Shown here: positions 6,503-7,797 of the stretch, in pieces
Layout: each line of letters starts with the position of its first letter
How positions within the stretch are numbered: position 1 is the first letter of the stretch
From: Coriobacteriia bacterium
GTDB lineage: Bacteria; Actinomycetota; Coriobacteriia; Anaerosomatales; SLCP01
Reading direction: 5' to 3'
Length of the DNA: 7,797 bases
NCBI GenBank assembly: GCA_007125735.1
Contig: SLCP01000053.1
Coordinates: forward strand, 1 to 7,797
Translations under genes and position numbers: made by a program
The notes under the pieces: model-generated
Seen by the model: only the letters and a program-made list of their open reading frames with translations
What the model was told of the DNA's origin: nothing
Database searches by the model: none

Positions 6503-7057
6503 CTACAACGTGATGCCATCAGCGATCGCCTTGGCGAACGTGCCGCCCTCGGCGATCAAGCCCATGTGTTCGGACGGGGTCATCACGACCGCCTGCACGC
6601 CCTCGTGTCGAGCGAGTTCACCCCGTACCGGTTCGGGTTCTGCAGCGACGATGAAGATATCGAGATCGCTGCCCTCGGAATCCTCACCACGAGAGGCGCT
6701 ACCGAACAGAACCGCCATCTCGATGTGATCCACGAGCGGAGCGATGAGTCCGCGAGCCCGAGCGATTGCACGTGCGATCTTGAGGTGGTGGATGAGGGGG
6801 TCTGCCGCGTCCATCCGATACATGATCGAGCGGCCCACAGAGGTCGTCGACAGTAAACCCTGATCGGCCAGCTCCTTAAGCGCGCGGTGCGTCGTGCTCT
6901 TGGGCAGGCCGAGGAGTTCGCGGACACGTGACTCGGTGAACTCGGTGCCCGCGTGATCGAGTAGCAGGCCAAGCACCGACTCTTGGGCCGTCGGAGCCTC
7001 GCCGACCCGACACCGAAGTCCCATCTGGCTAGATATATGTCTCACTGAATTGGACAT
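6503..7057 (-). CDS. Winged-helix regulator fused to a minimal nucleotidyltransferase domain
   Basis: The protein has 184 residues and two parts. Residues about 23-85 form a winged helix-turn-helix, with recognition helix in LPKSTTHRALKELADQGLL and wing near TTSVGRSIMYRMD. Residues about 105-184 form a minimal nucleotidyltransferase of the Pol-beta fold: VLFGSASRGEDSEGSDLDIF has G119-S120, exactly ten residues, then D131-x-D133, the GSX10DXD signature of MNT proteins such as MntA antitoxins. The usual third aspartate is not evident; Q155 sits roughly where it would be, so catalysis is uncertain. No HEPN partner gene adjoins it. The start at 7057 has no Shine-Dalgarno site but lies 6 nt after TAGAAT, as expected for a leaderless message. 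ATG at 7024 is an alternative giving 173 residues. The 12-bp dyads at 7031-7078 suggest autoregulation. Base composition is less GC-rich than cimA. Confidence 0.85.
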   Translation of the reverse strand: MSNSVRHISSQMGLRCRVGEAPTAQESVLGLLLDHAGTEFTESRVRELLGLPKSTTHRALKELADQGLLSTTSVGRSIMYRMDAADPLIHHLKIARAIARARGLIAPLVDHIEMAVLFGSASRGEDSEGSDLDIFIVAAEPEPVRGELARHEGVQAVVMTPSEHMGLIAEGGTFAKAIADGITL

Positions 7058-7078
7058 ATGTCTATTCTAGTGGGACAT
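7031..7078. repeat. Phased near-palindromes at the MNT gene start (candidate operators)
   Basis: The plus strand has AGATATATGTCT at 7031-7042 and GGACATATGTCT at 7052-7063, identical at 10 of 12 positions; the second contains the perfect palindrome GACATATGTC. A third half-site, GGACAT, lies at 7073-7078. The three begin exactly 21 bp apart, two helical turns, so they lie on one face of the DNA. The middle site covers the ATG at 7057-7055 and the third lies just upstream of the -10 box. The arrangement fits cooperative binding by a dimeric repressor, most simply the winged-helix MNT protein itself or the neighbouring RHH antitoxin. The binder is inference. Confidence 0.6.
7064..7069 (-). promoter_or_regulatory. 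-10 box for a probable leaderless transcript
   Basis: TAGAAT on the minus strand is followed by exactly 6 nt and then ATG (7057-7055), so the A of ATG would be at or next to +1. No Shine-Dalgarno site precedes this ATG. TANNNT at this distance from a start codon is the pattern of leaderless genes in actinobacteria and Deinococcus. No clear -35 is seen. The remaining gap up to the antitoxin stop (7070-7146) holds no gene. Confidence 0.45.
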
Positions 7079-7146
7079 TACGAGCCCTGCAGGACCCTTT
7101 ATCGGTTAGCGGGATCTGCGCGTCAGCTGTTGTTTGTTCAGCCTGA

Positions 7147-7380
7147 TCACACGTCTGACTCATCCGGCTCGACATCACGGACCTTGCCCATGGCGCGCTC
7201 GAACGTGGCCCGGTCACCACGGGCAGCGCGCTCTTCGAGGTACTCGACCGTCATGAGCGCCGCCATCTTCTCCGCCAGAGCGGTGGTAATCAACTGGTTG
7301 ATCGAGACGTTCTCCTCTTTGGCAAGTTCGCGCACCTTGTTGTGCAGCGACTCGGGCAGACGCAAACTGATGGTGCTCAT
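7147..7380 (-). CDS. Ribbon-helix-helix antitoxin
   Basis: The protein has 77 residues. The N-terminal part reads STISLRLPESLHNKVRELA, a beta strand then a helix, followed by NVSINQLITTALAEKMAAL, the second helix: the ribbon-helix-helix fold of CopG/HicB-like antitoxins. The acidic C-terminus (YLEERAARG through VEPDESDV) is the segment expected to wrap the toxin. This type commonly pairs with PIN toxins of the PF13470/TIGR00305 group, which is what lies beside it. Its role would be to neutralise the PIN nuclease and repress the operon with it. ATG overlaps the toxin's TGA (ATGA, 7380-7377), and AGGTGAG at 7392-7386 inside the toxin gene is a good ribosome binding site. The stop is TGA at 7149-7147, with no terminator visible after it. 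Confidence 0.9.
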   Translation of the reverse strand: MSTISLRLPESLHNKVRELAKEENVSINQLITTALAEKMAALMTVEYLEERAARGDRATFERAMGKVRDVEPDESDV

Positions 7381-7796
7381 GGTGTCTCACCTATCCTTCG
7401 CAACAGTTCACCAGGACGGATAGCCTCAATACCGAAGCGCTCACATCCCTCGAAATCGTTCACATTGTGCGTGACGATGACGCTGCAGCCAGCCTCGACG
7501 GCAAGTTCGAGCACATGGTCGTCACGAGGATCTTTGAGTACCGGGCGCCACAGGAAGTGAATCTCGTGGAGCGAGGCGACCGAGCACAAGTAGTCGATGA
7601 TGTCGTCGACATCGGCGTCCTTAAGTCCGGTGGCATCCGCCATCCGCTTGGCAGCGTCCTCATATTCGACGACGAGCGGGACCGACAGTGCGATCTCGAA
7701 TCCCTGCCCGCCAACGAGCATCAGCAGCCGGTGAGACGCACCCCGCGAAGAGCGCAACGCCGAGACGAATACGTTCGTGTCGATGACGACTCGCTG
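7377..7796 (-). CDS. PIN-domain toxin, 5' end just outside the window
   Basis: This is a putative ribonuclease toxin of a type II toxin-antitoxin system, of the PIN family often annotated as 'putative toxin component, PIN family' (PF13470/TIGR00305). 139 codons are visible, beginning QRVVIDTNVFVSAL. The only start in the window, TTG at 7757, would cut off the catalytic VIDTN motif, so the true start lies a few codons beyond position 7797. Acidic residues in visible numbering are D6 (IDTN), E44 (VVEYED), D92/D93 (KDPRDD) and D114 in VTHNVNDF; the last follows the NxxDF variant frequent in this subgroup. The C-terminus has FGIEAIRPGELL, a typical family end. The gene precedes and overlaps the antitoxin by 4 nt, the less usual toxin-first order. 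The operon promoter is outside the window. Confidence 0.9.
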   Translation of the reverse strand, partial: QRVVIDTNVFVSALRSSRGASHRLLMLVGGQGFEIALSVPLVVEYEDAAKRMADATGLKDADVDDIIDYLCSVASLHEIHFLWRPVLKDPRDDHVLELAVEAGCSVIVTHNVNDFEGCERFGIEAIRPGELLRRIGETP

Positions 7797-7797
7797 A

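Noticed and set aside
5870..6856. Plus-strand open frame of 328 codons across cimA and the MNT gene
   Set aside because: It spans two unrelated minus-strand genes and their intergenic gap, has no ribosome binding site and shows no family motif; it is a frame left open by base composition.
7086..7093. 8-bp palindrome CCTGCAGG between the antitoxin and the MNT gene
   Set aside because: A single short palindrome unrelated to the 21-bp-spaced dyads; no repeat or positional support for a function.
7377..7757. Complete PIN gene starting at TTG 7757
   Set aside because: The reading frame continues to the window edge and encodes the catalytic IDTN motif before this TTG, so the gene is truncated by the window and not started there.

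Overview
All genes in this window lie on the minus strand, so transcription runs from right to left. The DNA is GC-rich: single lines I counted by hand are about 65-70% GC in dnaE and cimA, and about 55-67% GC right of position 6500. The gene set suggests a high-GC Gram-positive (actinobacterial type, possibly a Coriobacteriia-like anaerobe): a 1146-residue Gram-positive-style DnaE with an intact-looking PHP site, a YerC/TrpR-like regulator, and a citramalate synthase of the long CimA type. That placement is an inference; no rRNA or tRNA gene is present to settle it.

Layout from right to left, in the direction of transcription. (1) 7377-7796 and 7147-7380 form a toxin-antitoxin pair, a PIN-family ribonuclease followed by a ribbon-helix-helix antitoxin. 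The genes overlap by ATGA, and the toxin's start lies just beyond the window edge. (2) 6503-7057 encodes a winged-helix domain fused to a minimal nucleotidyltransferase (MNT) domain. Its start region holds a likely leaderless promoter and 12-bp near-palindromes set exactly 21 bp apart. (3) 4835-6418 is cimA, citramalate synthase of pyruvate-based isoleucine synthesis, followed after 40 bp by an FAH-family (fumarylacetoacetate hydrolase superfamily) enzyme at 4045-4794. (4) After a 168-bp gap with an extended -10 promoter come yerC-like 3574-3876 and dnaE 129-3569, only 4 bp apart and probably one operon. (5) At the far left, a gene read off the edge begins with GTG at 8. It has a strong Shine-Dalgarno site and a good sigma-70-type promoter whose -35 box lies in an 11-bp tandem duplication.

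The centre and left are housekeeping functions (replication, amino-acid synthesis). The right 1.3 kb looks like an accessory block: lower GC, a TA module, and a DNA-binding nucleotidyltransferase that may regulate itself. The most interesting signal is that control region at 7031-7078. I see no CRISPR array, insertion sequence, tRNA or rRNA, and no gene-free stretch longer than 168 bp.
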